A stretch of DNA of 64,000 nt from Chitinilyticum litopenaei DSM 21440 (GCF_000428145.1 NZ_ATZJ01000011.1:49480-113479), one strand, 5' to 3'. Positions 42,491 through 51,878 are shown, counted from the first letter of the stretch. A program made the numbers and translations. Notes: generated by a model from the letters alone, not told the origin.

Positions 42491-44173
42491 ATGCTCAAGG
42501 AAACCTATACCGTAGTGCGCGATCTGCCGCGCGTGCGGGAGATCATTGCCGTGCTGGTACGACATGGGCTCGGCAATCTGGTTCAACGGCTGGGTTTGAA
42601 CAAGGGGGTCGAGCGCGCCGGGGATTTGCTGCACCTGCCCGGCAATCACGAAGTCGAGGCGCTGGAGCCGGCAGTGCGAGTGCGGCGCGCGCTGGAAGAG
42701 CTGGGGCCCACCTTCATCAAGTTCGGCCAGGTGCTGGCCACTCGCTCCGATCTTTTTCCGCCGGAGTGGATCGCCGAATTCGCCCGCCTGCAGAACAATG
42801 TGCCCAGCACGCCGTTTGCCGAGTTGCTGCCGGAGCTGACCGACATCCTGGGCTGTGACCCGCATGCCATCTTTGTCGACCTGGATCCGCAGCCGATCGG
42901 CTCGGCGTCGATTGCGCAGGTGCACCGTGCGCGGCTGCAGGATGGCAGCGAGGTCATCCTGAAAATGCGCCGCCCGGGCATTGTTCCCAAGATCGAGGCC
43001 GATTTGCGCATCCTGCGCCAGATTGCCGTGCTGATGGAGTTCGAATTTGCCGATGCCCGTCGCTATCAGCCGGCGAAAATCGCCGATGAATTTGCCAAAT
43101 CCTTGCGGCGCGAGCTGAACCTGTCTTCCGAAGCGCGCAATATGGAGCGCTTTTCCCGCAATTTTGCCGGGCATGACGGCATCGTCATTCCGAAAATCCA
43201 TTGGGAATACACGTCCGAACGGCTGAATGTGCAAACCTATGTGGGCGGATTTGCCGGCAACGAACTGGAGGCCGCGGCAGCGGCAGGCCTGGACTGCCGC
43301 GTGCTGGCCGCGCGCGGCGCCGATGCCGTGCTGAAAATGGTGCTGATCGATGGTTACTTTCACGCTGACCCGCATCCGGGCAATGTGAAATATCTGGAAG
43401 GCAACCAGATTGCCTTTCTGGACTTCGGCATGGTCGGGCGCTTGCCGCATCCGCGCCGCGACCAGATCGTCGACCTGCTGGCGGCACTGGCGCAGCGCGA
43501 CGAACACGGCATACGCGACGTCTTGCTGGAATGGGCGGGCGATGTGGTGGTGGATGAGGAAAAGCTCGCCGCCGACATTGCCGACTTCATGTTCAATTAT
43601 GAAAACCTGCCGCTCAAGGACATCAGTTTCGGCACGATGCTCAATGAGGTCACGCAGATTTCCCGCGAGCACGAACTGAGCCTGCCACCTGATCTGACGC
43701 TGCTCTTCAAGGCGCTGGTGACGCTGGAAGGGCTGGGCCGCCAGCTCGACCCCGATTTCCAGATGGTCCCGCACCTCACGCCCTTTGTGAAACAGGTGCT
43801 GATTGCCCGCTACAGCCCGGACAGCCTGCTCAAGAAAGGCAAGGGCAGTCTGCTCGATGCGCTGCAGCTGGTCAGCGGCCTGCCGCGCGACATTGGCAAG
43901 CTCATCCGTCAGGCGCGGCGTGGCCAGTTGCGTGTCGACCTTGATCTGAAGCGGCTGGACCATTTCGGAGCGCAAATCAATCGCAGCGCCAATCGTCTGA
44001 CCATGGGCATCGTCACCGCCGCGCTGATCGTCGGCTCGTCCATCGTACTGACGATCAAGGGGGGGCCGACGCTGTTTGGCATGCATGTGCTGGGCTTGCT
44101 GGGGTTTCTGCTGGCGACCTTCAATGCCGTTTGGCTGGTGATGGCCATCTGGGTATCGGGCAAGCGCGAATGA
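42491..44173 (+). CDS. ubiB: Ubiquinone biosynthesis ATPase/kinase UbiB
   Basis: 560-residue ABC1/ADCK atypical kinase that supports ubiquinone synthesis at the inner membrane. The KxGQ motif is seen as FIKFGQVLATRSDLFPPEW, the alanine-rich nucleotide loop as IGSASIAQVHRARL, and the catalytic region as FHADPHPGNV and FLDFGMVGRL. Two hydrophobic helices close the C terminus. No ubi genes are adjacent. The family also includes AarF-like paralogs of unknown role, but length and C-terminal anchors fit UbiB. Confidence 0.9.
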   Translation: MLKETYTVVRDLPRVREIIAVLVRHGLGNLVQRLGLNKGVERAGDLLHLPGNHEVEALEPAVRVRRALEELGPTFIKFGQVLATRSDLFPPEWIAEFARLQNNVPSTPFAELLPELTDILGCDPHAIFVDLDPQPIGSASIAQVHRARLQDGSEVILKMRRPGIVPKIEADLRILRQIAVLMEFEFADARRYQPAKIADEFAKSLRRELNLSSEARNMERFSRNFAGHDGIVIPKIHWEYTSERLNVQTYVGGFAGNELEAAAAAGLDCRVLAARGADAVLKMVLIDGYFHADPHPGNVKYLEGNQIAFLDFGMVGRLPHPRRDQIVDLLAALAQRDEHGIRDVLLEWAGDVVVDEEKLAADIADFMFNYENLPLKDISFGTMLNEVTQISREHELSLPPDLTLLFKALVTLEGLGRQLDPDFQMVPHLTPFVKQVLIARYSPDSLLKKGKGSLLDALQLVSGLPRDIGKLIRQARRGQLRVDLDLKRLDHFGAQINRSANRLTMGIVTAALIVGSSIVLTIKGGPTLFGMHVLGLLGFLLATFNAVWLVMAIWVSGKRE

Positions 44174-44568
44174 GGTTGCTGCCGGTTTAAGTGGCCATGT
44201 TGTGTCGCTGTGATGGGCCTGGAACACGCCGTGCAGCCTGTCGCTGGGCGTTCCCAGCTGCGGATTGGCAACGCGTGCTCATACCAGCAACAGCCAAACC
44301 GGCTTTTTGACAGGCATCCGGCTGGGTGCTTGGGGTGGCGACCTTGCCTTGTTGTTCCGCTGGCACAAGTCGTCCTGCGCAGCTCGCAAATCATTGATTA
44401 CGTGCAAAAGTTACGCCGCTGCGAATACAGGTCAACATCGACGGAATCTGCTGATTGCTTTGGATTTTTGACAGCATTGTGTCCGTTTTTCTGCTTGCAT
44501 TATGTCTGTTTGCTTAATTTTTCAGGCCGCTTGTCTATGCTTCCGGTATTCCGTTCGCGGCAAGCATC
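44174..44568. other. Intergenic region between ubiB and the HD-GYP-like gene
   Basis: 395 bp, AT-rich in its last 150 bp (TTGACA at 44468, CATTAT at 44499, but spaced 25 bp). It should contain the promoter of the downstream gene. I see no credible gene, repeat or RNA structure. Confidence 0.4.
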
Positions 44569-45867
44569 ATGAACCAGAGCGCCACGCTGACCGCTACCAC
44601 CGAATTCGCCGCCAATCCGCACATGCTGCAGCGGGTGATGGCGCTGGCCGGGCACAGCGGTGTTGAAGCCAGTGAAGACATCTTCAGCGCCCAGGGCGTC
44701 AAGCTCGTCGGCAAAGGCGCGCGACTGGGGGCTGGCATGCAGGAGCGTCTGCTGCGGCACAAGCTGCGCAAGCCGCTGGAGCGCACGCTGGCGGTGAGCG
44801 ATCTGCAGCTGCCCGCCCTGTCGGTGCTGGCTGCTGAGCAGGCCGCGCAATCGGCAGTCTTGCAGACCCTGCTGGGGCCGGGGGCCCTGGCCGCGCTGGA
44901 TCGGCTCGCCGCCGGCCTGCATGGCCAGGGCAGTCGCCTGCAGCTGGCCTTGCTGTTGCAGCATGGCCGGCAAGCGCTCGCGCACGCCACCCTCAATGCT
45001 GCCGTGGCCATCGAGCTGGCGCAGCGCCTCGGCTGGGAGTCTGCCGTGCTGGATCAGGCCGGTCTGGCGGGCCTGTTTCATGATGCGGGCGAGCTGTATA
45101 TCGATCCGGCTCTGCTCGCGGCCGACCGGCAGTTGAGCCCCGAGGAGTGGCGGCATGTGCTGGTGCATCCGCTGATTGGCGCCCGGGTCGTGCGCGACAC
45201 CGGCGAATTTCCCGATGCCGTGGCGCGCGCCATTGAAGAGCATCACGAGCGCTGCAATGGCAGCGGTTATCCGCGCGGCCTGCGTGGCGGCGGCATCTCG
45301 CCGCTGGGACGGCTGCTTGCGGTCAGCAATCTGCTGGTCACCCTCTGCCACGAGCAGCGCTGGCCGCTTTACCGCATCGGTCTGGCATTGCGCATGATCG
45401 GTGGTGAATACGATCCGGCCTTGGTCGGCCTTATCGCCAGCGAAGTGCGTGCTCAACCCCAGGCGGCTGGTGCCTGGCCCGGACAGGATTTGCTGCTGCC
45501 GGCCATGCATGGCTTGTTGTTGCGGGTGGGGCAGATCGTCGTCGAGCTGCAGCGCTGCGAAGCGCTGCCCTTGCAGCCCGATGGCCGGCAGTTGCTCGCC
45601 GGCATCAGCCTGCAGTTTCAGCATATCCAGCGCGCCTTTTCCAGCACCGGGCTGGATCAGGTGGAAAGCGAGCAGTTGCTGCAGGGCGATCCGACGCCGG
45701 GTCTGCTGGAGCAGGAGCTGGCGGCAATCCTCGATGAAATCGACTGGCGCTTGCGGGATCTGGGCCGGCGCATGGCGACGCTGTGCGTGAGCCTGTCGCC
45801 CGATCAGCAGATCCTGCTGCAGCCGCTGCTGGATCTGCTTGCGGTGCGTCCGGCGCAGGCTGCTTGA
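44569..45867 (+). CDS. HD-GYP-like domain protein with altered signature
   Basis: 432 residues. The middle (about 150-260) is an HD-GYP-type domain: FHDAGELYIDP in place of HDIGKIGIPD, HVLVHPLIGARVV, and HHERCNGSGYPRGL. The metal-binding HD and HH positions are kept, but the lysine of HDxGK is glutamate and the DGSGYP aspartate is asparagine. The N-terminal 140 residues and the helical C-terminal 150 residues match nothing I recognise. It may degrade c-di-GMP or have become a sensor or binder. It stands alone; a family B hairpin starts at its stop codon. Confidence 0.8.
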   Translation: MNQSATLTATTEFAANPHMLQRVMALAGHSGVEASEDIFSAQGVKLVGKGARLGAGMQERLLRHKLRKPLERTLAVSDLQLPALSVLAAEQAAQSAVLQTLLGPGALAALDRLAAGLHGQGSRLQLALLLQHGRQALAHATLNAAVAIELAQRLGWESAVLDQAGLAGLFHDAGELYIDPALLAADRQLSPEEWRHVLVHPLIGARVVRDTGEFPDAVARAIEEHHERCNGSGYPRGLRGGGISPLGRLLAVSNLLVTLCHEQRWPLYRIGLALRMIGGEYDPALVGLIASEVRAQPQAAGAWPGQDLLLPAMHGLLLRVGQIVVELQRCEALPLQPDGRQLLAGISLQFQHIQRAFSSTGLDQVESEQLLQGDPTPGLLEQELAAILDEIDWRLRDLGRRMATLCVSLSPDQQILLQPLLDLLAVRPAQAA

Positions 45868-45915
45868 GGGTATGTGGCTGTAGCCATTTTTAAGGAAGGG
45901 CTGCAGCCATATACC
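45868..45915. repeat. Family B GGGTAT hairpin
   Basis: GGGTATGTGGCTGTAGCC and GGGCTGCAGCCATATACC form a 17-bp stem with two mismatches. It starts directly after the preceding stop codon. The rest of the gap to 46150 shows no gene or motif. Confidence 0.8.
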
Positions 45916-46150
45916 TTCTGGTGATTATGCCCTGATCCTGCTTTGCACAGTGCAGCCCGCAGGCAGCCTCCAGTGGCCACGCCATAAGGCACCCACAGCA
46001 AGTCCCTGCCGGTTATCGTCTGCACTGTCTCGGGAGCAAGCCGATGCAGCAGGCCGTCGTGCGCACTTTTTGCTTCAACCGTTGTGCTGCTGCACAGACA
46101 TTGGCTGTCCTGACAAAAGCGCATTTCCGGAACAGCAACAAGCTGAGGGC

Positions 46151-47344
46151 TCAATCCCCTTGGCCAGGCAAGGGTTGGTCCCTGGGCCAGAGCAGCCACA
46201 GCGCGCCAGGCTGCTGCATGCGCCCGGCCAGTTCGCCGGCCGCGTCTCCCGTGCCCCAGTAAAAATCGGCCCGCACCGCCCCGCGAATCGCGCCGCCGGT
46301 ATCCTGCGCGGCCACCAGCCTTTGCAGTGGCTGGCCGTCATCCGGGCGGGTGGTGCCGAGATACACCGGGCTGCCCAGCGGAATGGCATTCGGATCAATG
46401 GCGATGCTGTATTGCGCGGTCAGCGGTACGCCCAGTGCGCCCGGCGGGCCGTCCTGGCTGGCCGGCAGCGTGCGGAAGAAGACAAAACTCGGGTTGCTGT
46501 CCAGCAACTCATCAATGCGCTGGGGGTTGGCCGCGGCCCATGTGCGAATGCGCTGCATGCTCATCTCGCCGGCGGGCACTTCACCGTTGCGGATCAGCCA
46601 GCGTCCGATGGGGGCGTAGGGGTGGCCGTTCTGGTCGGCGTAACCGAGGCGCAATTCGCCGCCATCCGGCAGGCGCACGCGCCCCGAGCCCTGCACCTGC
46701 AGCAACTGCAGATCCAGTGGCGATTCCAGCCAGGCCAGCACTGGTGCATTCAGGCCTTGGCGGCGAATTGTGGCGCTATCCGCATACGGCACCACCTGTC
46801 GACCCTGCACGCGCCCGCGCAGCCGCTTGCCTTTCAGCTCGGGATACAGACCATCGAGTGCAATGCTCAACAGGTCGTCCGGCACACCGTAGACCGGCAC
46901 GGCAGCACGGGCGGTACGTGAGACGCTGCCGGGATAGACCGGCTCGAAATAACCGGTAATCAGCCCTGAGTCTTCACCAGTATGGCTTTCCAGCTGATAG
47001 GCACTCAGGTATGTCTCGATGAACTGCCGCACGCTGGCTTCATCGTCGGCAAGCTGACGGGCTGCTGTGCAGGTGGACTGCCAGGCTGGCTGGCGGCGCA
47101 CCAGTTGCGTGCAACCCTTGCGCCAGGCGGCAAAGCCCGGGCGCAGGCTGTGCGCCTGCCAGCCGGGCAGTTCGCTGAGCCGGGCCGGGCGATAGCGAAC
47201 GGTAGCGGGCGCGCTGGCAGCGGCGGGCTGGCTGGCGATGGCGGGCGTGTCCGCCGGTTGGCCGGCAGGAAGGCCGGGGCTCTGGCAGGCAGCAAGCAAA
47301 ACGGCCGCCAGGGCGGCCGTTGCAAGGCAGGGGAGGGATTTCAT
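46151..47344 (-). CDS. mltA: Membrane-bound lytic murein transglycosylase A
   Basis: 397-residue lipoprotein with lipobox LLAAC (Cys20) after a signal peptide. The MltA fold is shown by GLITGYFEPVYPGS, LDLQLLQVQGSGRVRLPDG, the catalytic aspartate region AAQDTGGAIRGAVRADFYWG and the 3D-domain end LWLLWPRD. It cleaves glycan strands to 1,6-anhydromuropeptides at the outer membrane. The start is ATG 47344, two bases after the phaM-like stop codon; longer readings run into that gene. Confidence 0.95.
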   Translation of the reverse strand: MKSLPCLATAALAAVLLAACQSPGLPAGQPADTPAIASQPAAASAPATVRYRPARLSELPGWQAHSLRPGFAAWRKGCTQLVRRQPAWQSTCTAARQLADDEASVRQFIETYLSAYQLESHTGEDSGLITGYFEPVYPGSVSRTARAAVPVYGVPDDLLSIALDGLYPELKGKRLRGRVQGRQVVPYADSATIRRQGLNAPVLAWLESPLDLQLLQVQGSGRVRLPDGGELRLGYADQNGHPYAPIGRWLIRNGEVPAGEMSMQRIRTWAAANPQRIDELLDSNPSFVFFRTLPASQDGPPGALGVPLTAQYSIAIDPNAIPLGSPVYLGTTRPDDGQPLQRLVAAQDTGGAIRGAVRADFYWGTGDAAGELAGRMQQPGALWLLWPRDQPLPGQGD

Positions 47345-47346
47345 CG

Positions 47347-47619
47347 TCAAATCGTGTTGTCCGGGTCGGCTTTGGGTTCCAGGCCCTGTTTGAAGGCGGC
47401 CAAACCCGCCTTTTGCAGTTCCAGTGTCTTGACCGTCATCTGCAGCATGCTGACCTGCATGGTCAGCCACTGTTCGATGGTGCGGCATTCCAGAATCTTG
47501 CGGTCGATTTCCTCTTCCGACAAGGGGGGCATGAAGGGATTCGGCGTGGCGCCGGTTTTCATGAACTGGCTGAACTGGTTCAAGAGGCCGAACGGATCTT
47601 GCGGGTTGTAATCGCTCAT
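47347..47619 (-). CDS. PhaM-like PHB granule-associated protein, short form
   Basis: 90 residues. The core (EEIDRKILECRTIEQWLTMQ, SMLQMTVKTLELQKAGLAAF) matches the N-terminal region of PhaM, which activates PHB synthase and attaches granules to the nucleoid in Ralstonia. The long lysine/alanine-rich DNA-binding tail of PhaM is absent. It follows maeB by 2 bp and precedes mltA by 2 bp, so all three are in one operon. Malic enzyme supplies NADPH and pyruvate that can feed PHB synthesis, which fits. Confidence 0.75.
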   Translation of the reverse strand: MSDYNPQDPFGLLNQFSQFMKTGATPNPFMPPLSEEEIDRKILECRTIEQWLTMQVSMLQMTVKTLELQKAGLAAFKQGLEPKADPDNTI

Positions 47620-47621
47620 GG

Positions 47622-49892
47622 TCATTTGTCCTTTGCCGCTTCGACGGCGGCGAGCGCCGCCATGTTGACAATACGGCGCACCGAGGCCGTGGGGGTAAGG
47701 ATGTGCACGGGTGCGGCCAGCCCCAGCAGGATGGGGCCGATGGTCACGCCGTCACCGCTGGTCATTTTCAGCAGATTGAAGGAAATATTGGCCGCATCCA
47801 GATTCGGCATGACCAGCAGGTTGGCTTCGCCCTTCAGCGTCGAGCCCGGGAAGACCTGCTGGCGGATCGCCGCCGACAGCGCCGCATCGCCGTGCATTTC
47901 GCCGTCGATTTCCAGATCGGGTGCGGCCTCGCGCACCAGCGCCAGGGTTTGCTGCATCTTGCGCGCCGAGGGGCTGTCTACGCTGCCAAAACTCGAGTGC
48001 GACAACAGCGCCACCTTGGGCTGGATGCCGAACTTGCGCACCGTGTCGGCGGCCAGCAGGGTGATTTCGGCCAGCTCCTGCGCGCTCGGGTCCTGATTCA
48101 CATAGGTGTCGGTGATGAAGATATTGCCGCTGTGCAGCACCAGCGCGTTCATCGCCGCCGAAGTGTGCACGCCGGCTTTCAGCCCGATGACGTTGTTCAC
48201 ATACCAGTGATGGCGCTGGTATTGGCCGTAGGTGCCGCAGATCATCGCATCGGCCTCGTTGCGGCGCACCATCAGCGCACCGATCAGCGTGGTCTTGCGC
48301 CGCACTTCGGCGCGCGCCAGCTCCTCGGTCACGCCACGGCGCGCCATGATGCCGTGATACAGCGTCCAGTATTCCCGGTAACGCGGGTCGTTTTCCGGAT
48401 TGCAGACCTCGGCATCTTCATTCAGCCGCAGGCGCAGGCCCAGTTTTTCGATGCGCCGCTGCATGACGCTCGGGCGGCCGATCAGGATGGGGTGGCACAG
48501 GCCCAGATCAACGATTTCCTGCACCGCATGCAGGACACGCTCATCCTCGCCCTCGCAGAACACCACGCGTTTGCGGTTGCCGCGGGCGGCCTGGAAGACC
48601 GGGCGCATGAAGAAATTGGTCTTGTAGACAAACTGGGTGATTTCTTCGACATAAGCCGCAAAGTTGGCAATCGGGCGGCTGGCGACACCGGCCTCCATCG
48701 CCGCCCTGGCGACTGCCGGAGCGATCTTGATGATGAGCCGCGGATCGAAAGGCTTGGGAATCAGGTAATCGGGCCCGAAGGTCAGATTCTGGCCGGAATA
48801 GGCATCGGCCACCACGTCGGACAATTCAGCGTGGGCCAGCTCGGCAATGGCATGCACGGCGGCGTGCTTCATCGACTCGGTGATCGTCGTCGCGCCCACA
48901 TCCAGCGCGCCGCGAAACATGTAGGGAAAGCACAGCACATTGTTGACCTGGTTCGGAAAGTCCGAGCGGCCGGTACAGATGATGGCGTCCGGACGTGCGG
49001 CGCGCGCTTCCGGCGGGGTGATTTCCGGGTCGGGATTGGCCAGCGCCATGATCAGCGGGCGCTCGGCCATCGATTTCACCATGGTGGCATCGACCAGTCC
49101 CTTGCCCGAGAGACCGAGGAAAATGTCGGCGCCGGCAATGGCGTCCGCCAGCGTGCGGTGCGGTGTGTCGCGCGCATAGCGCTGCTTGGTCACATCGAGA
49201 TTTTCGCGACCGCTGTGGATCACGCCCTTGGAGTCGCAGACCAGCACATTGGCGCGATCCACGCCGAGCGACACCAGCAGGTCCAGACAGGCGATGGCGG
49301 CCGCGCCGGCTCCCGAGGCGACAAGCCGCACGCGGCCGATGTCCTTGCCGATCAGCTTGAGCGCATTGATGACGGCGGCGCCGACGATGATGGCGGTGCC
49401 ATGCTGGTCATCGTGGAAAACCGGGATGTTCATGCGTTCGCGCAGCTTCTGCTCGACATAGAAGCATTCCGGCGCCTTGATGTCTTCCAGATTGATGCCG
49501 CCAAAGGTCGGCTCCATCGCGGCAATGATGTCGACCAGCTTGTCCGGGTCTTTTTCTTCCAGCTCGATGTCGAAGACGTCGATGCCGGCGAATTTCTTGA
49601 ACAGCACCCCCTTGCCTTCCATGACCGGTTTGCCGGCCAGCGGGCCGATGTCGCCCAGGCCCAGCACGGCGGTGCCATTGGTGACGACGGCGACCAGATT
49701 GCCGCGTGCGGTGAGGTTGCGTGCCTCGTTGGGGTCGGCGACGATGGCTTCGCAGGCGGCGGCGACACCGGGCGAGTAGGCCAGCGCCAAGTCGCGCTGG
49801 CTGGCCAGCCCCTTGGTGGGCATGACCTGAATCTTGCCGGGTTTGGGCAGGCGGTGATATTCAAGGGCTTTTTCGCGGAGTTGCTCGTCCAT
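47622..49892 (-). CDS. maeB: NADP-dependent malic enzyme with C-terminal phosphotransacetylase-like domain
   Basis: 756 residues. The N-terminal malic enzyme part contains LAYSPGVAAACEAI, VTNGTAVLGLGDIGPLAGKP, FHDDQHGTAIIVGAA and an NAD(P)-binding GAGAAAIACL. The C-terminal 330 residues (RVVFCEGEDERVLHAVQEIV onward) are a phosphate acetyltransferase-like regulatory domain that binds acetyl-CoA and usually lacks transferase activity. It converts malate to pyruvate, CO2 and NADPH. ATG 49892 (MDEQLREKALEYHRLPKPGK) is the family start. First gene of the maeB-phaM-mltA operon. Confidence 0.96.
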   Translation of the reverse strand: MDEQLREKALEYHRLPKPGKIQVMPTKGLASQRDLALAYSPGVAAACEAIVADPNEARNLTARGNLVAVVTNGTAVLGLGDIGPLAGKPVMEGKGVLFKKFAGIDVFDIELEEKDPDKLVDIIAAMEPTFGGINLEDIKAPECFYVEQKLRERMNIPVFHDDQHGTAIIVGAAVINALKLIGKDIGRVRLVASGAGAAAIACLDLLVSLGVDRANVLVCDSKGVIHSGRENLDVTKQRYARDTPHRTLADAIAGADIFLGLSGKGLVDATMVKSMAERPLIMALANPDPEITPPEARAARPDAIICTGRSDFPNQVNNVLCFPYMFRGALDVGATTITESMKHAAVHAIAELAHAELSDVVADAYSGQNLTFGPDYLIPKPFDPRLIIKIAPAVARAAMEAGVASRPIANFAAYVEEITQFVYKTNFFMRPVFQAARGNRKRVVFCEGEDERVLHAVQEIVDLGLCHPILIGRPSVMQRRIEKLGLRLRLNEDAEVCNPENDPRYREYWTLYHGIMARRGVTEELARAEVRRKTTLIGALMVRRNEADAMICGTYGQYQRHHWYVNNVIGLKAGVHTSAAMNALVLHSGNIFITDTYVNQDPSAQELAEITLLAADTVRKFGIQPKVALLSHSSFGSVDSPSARKMQQTLALVREAAPDLEIDGEMHGDAALSAAIRQQVFPGSTLKGEANLLVMPNLDAANISFNLLKMTSGDGVTIGPILLGLAAPVHILTPTASVRRIVNMAALAAVEAAKDK

Positions 49893-50003
49893 GCGGGAAT
49901 CCTGTTTGGGTGTGTGCTGCGCTCTGTTCAGCTTATTTTGCAATGCAGCATCACGCAAGTGCTGGCTGGCTGTGCCAGAGGCCTACTCAGGCTTTGGCAA
50001 GCC

Positions 50004-51791
50004 TTATTTCCGGAGCAGGAAATCGGTTGCGTCAAAGCCCAGGCGCAGATTGCCCCAATGCCGGCCGTTCACATGCACGGGCATGTCGATTTCGGTCATG
50101 ATTTCCCCGGTGTCGCGGGCATAGGTTTGCAGGAGGAAGCGCGCGGTGTTCTGCGCGGCGCGCAGTCCCGCCGGATCGTTGAACAGGCGCCGGTCGCGGC
50201 TATTGATCAGATCGATGCTGCGATCGCCGGTTGGTGGCTTGGAATACCAGCTGTTGTGCGTGGCGCCATAGCCGTTCACATCCACGGCCAGCGAAAACTT
50301 GCCGCCCGCTGTAGCCTTGGCGAGCTCGTCGTACAGCGGCTGCAGTTCGCGCACAAAGGCATCGCAATAGCCGGTCTGGTATTTCACCGGATCGGTGCCG
50401 GGCACGCGCTGGTAATTCTGGTCGAAAATATCGATGCCCCGCGCCAGCATGTCGCCAAGCCTCGCTGCCACGCGATCACGGAAACCTTCCATACGGGTAA
50501 GGGTAGCATCCAGCTCGCCTTCGCCCACCTTGTATTTGCCGACCATACCCTGCACTTTTTCTGCTGCAAGGGCAAGATCCTGTGCGGCGGTGGCCGATTT
50601 GCCCATCAGTTCGTTCACGGTCAGCGAGAGTTTGTGAATCTCCGCGACATTGCCGTTGACGAGCGCATTGGCCTCGGTGAATTCTTCCAGCGTCTGGGCG
50701 ATGCCGCTCAGCGCCGAGCTGGTGTTTTCAAAGTCGCTCATCATCCGCGCAAACTGGCCGGAAGCTTTTTCCACGACATCGCGGGTCAGATTGGCGTCCT
50801 GGGTGATCAGCACGGTTTCCTGCAGCGTTTCGGCCACCTGGGCCAGCATGCTGTCGATATTGTGCGAAATGTCGTCGGTAGCGACGCCGACCTTCTCGGC
50901 GAGCTTGCGTACCTCGTCGGCCACCACGGCAAAGCCCCGGCCCTGTTCGCCGGCCCGCGCGGCCTCGATGGCCGCGTTGAGCGCCAGCAGATTGGTCTGG
51001 CCGGAAATTTCCTTGATCAGGTCGACGATGTTCTTGATGCTGGCCGAGCGCTGGTTCAGTCCATCGACGGTCTGGTTGAAGCTGGCGATTTTCCCGGTGA
51101 TGGCATGAATGCGGTGGGTGACGTCCTGCAGCTCGGTGTAGGAGCTGCGCGCCAATTCCAGATTGTGCTGCGTGGTTCCGGAAATGTCGCCGGTGCGCTG
51201 CGAGACATGCTGAATGCCGCGCGTGGTGTTTTCGCTTGAATCCACGACGATTTGCGCCAGTTCATCCTGCTGCTTGGCCGCTGCCGACGAATCCTTGACG
51301 TTTTTCATCGAGCGTGCCGCATCCAGCGCGATGCCGATTGTCATGCCCTGCACGCCGGCGATGATTTCGCGCTGCTTGCCCATGAAGCGGTTGCACGATG
51401 CGGCCAGCTGGCTGATTTCATCACAGGTAAGTACCGGCAGATTGTGCGACAGGTCGCCTTCACCGGTGGCGGCCTCGTTGTAGACGGCCGTGATGCGGCG
51501 CACGGGGCGGGTGATCCAGAAGTGCAGATAAAGGACCTGGATGACGCTCAGCAGCAAGGCCAGCAGCGTCAGGACAATGGTCCAGCGCTGCAGCGTCACC
51601 ATCAACGCCAGCGCTGCCGCGCGCTGGCCACTGTCTGCCAGCAGCGCGGCAAGCTCGTTTTCCGCGCTCAACAGGAGCAGGTAAACGGCGGCCGGGAAGA
51701 GGGCCAGCAGGGCAATGAAGGCATATTTGCGGGCCAGTGTTGGAAAGAACATCCGTTCCAGCGTGGCGTGTACGTCCAGAAACCAGGACAT
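50004..51791 (-). CDS. Methyl-accepting chemotaxis protein with C-terminal cytoplasmic sensor
   Basis: 595 residues. Two membrane helices (about 22-43 and 70-93) are separated by only about 27 residues, so there is no periplasmic sensor. A HAMP region and the coiled-coil signalling domain follow, with the hairpin tip near AIEAARAGEQGRGFAVVADE. The last 190 residues form a separate globular domain (FDQNYQRVPGTDPVKYQTGY, HNSWYSKPPTGDRSIDLINS, RHWGNLRLGFDA), probably the ligand sensor, placed after the signalling domain. GGAGATCATC precedes the ATG. It should talk to CheA/CheW; none are in the window. The ligand is unknown. Confidence 0.92.
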   Translation of the reverse strand: MSWFLDVHATLERMFFPTLARKYAFIALLALFPAAVYLLLLSAENELAALLADSGQRAAALALMVTLQRWTIVLTLLALLLSVIQVLYLHFWITRPVRRITAVYNEAATGEGDLSHNLPVLTCDEISQLAASCNRFMGKQREIIAGVQGMTIGIALDAARSMKNVKDSSAAAKQQDELAQIVVDSSENTTRGIQHVSQRTGDISGTTQHNLELARSSYTELQDVTHRIHAITGKIASFNQTVDGLNQRSASIKNIVDLIKEISGQTNLLALNAAIEAARAGEQGRGFAVVADEVRKLAEKVGVATDDISHNIDSMLAQVAETLQETVLITQDANLTRDVVEKASGQFARMMSDFENTSSALSGIAQTLEEFTEANALVNGNVAEIHKLSLTVNELMGKSATAAQDLALAAEKVQGMVGKYKVGEGELDATLTRMEGFRDRVAARLGDMLARGIDIFDQNYQRVPGTDPVKYQTGYCDAFVRELQPLYDELAKATAGGKFSLAVDVNGYGATHNSWYSKPPTGDRSIDLINSRDRRLFNDPAGLRAAQNTARFLLQTYARDTGEIMTEIDMPVHVNGRHWGNLRLGFDATDFLLRK

Positions 51792-51841
51792 GATGATCTC
51801 CAGCGATATCAGTTTTTACTTATTTTTATCGGGTACTGCAT

Positions 51842-51878
51842 AAAAAAGCAGCGTACTCCGCAAGGAGCGCTGCTTTTT
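51842..51878 (-). terminator. Terminator of the thioesterase/TerB-like operon
   Basis: AAAAAGCAGCG and CGCTGCTTTTT form a stem around a 13-15 nt loop. It lies 19 bp beyond the TerB-like stop codon and has T/A runs on both sides. Confidence 0.75.

Noticed and set aside
42454..42858. Alternative plus-strand frame overlapping the ubiB start
   Set aside because: Out of frame with a clearly conserved UbiB N terminus and without any domain.
44468..44504. Sigma-70 promoter TTGACA / CATTAT before the HD-GYP-like gene
   Set aside because: The spacing of 25 bp is too long for a standard promoter, so no feature was called.
47703..51239. Plus-strand open frame of 1178 codons opposite maeB and the chemoreceptor gene
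   Set aside because: Complementary to two well-supported genes; repetitive H/R/Q-rich composition typical of antisense frames in high-GC DNA.
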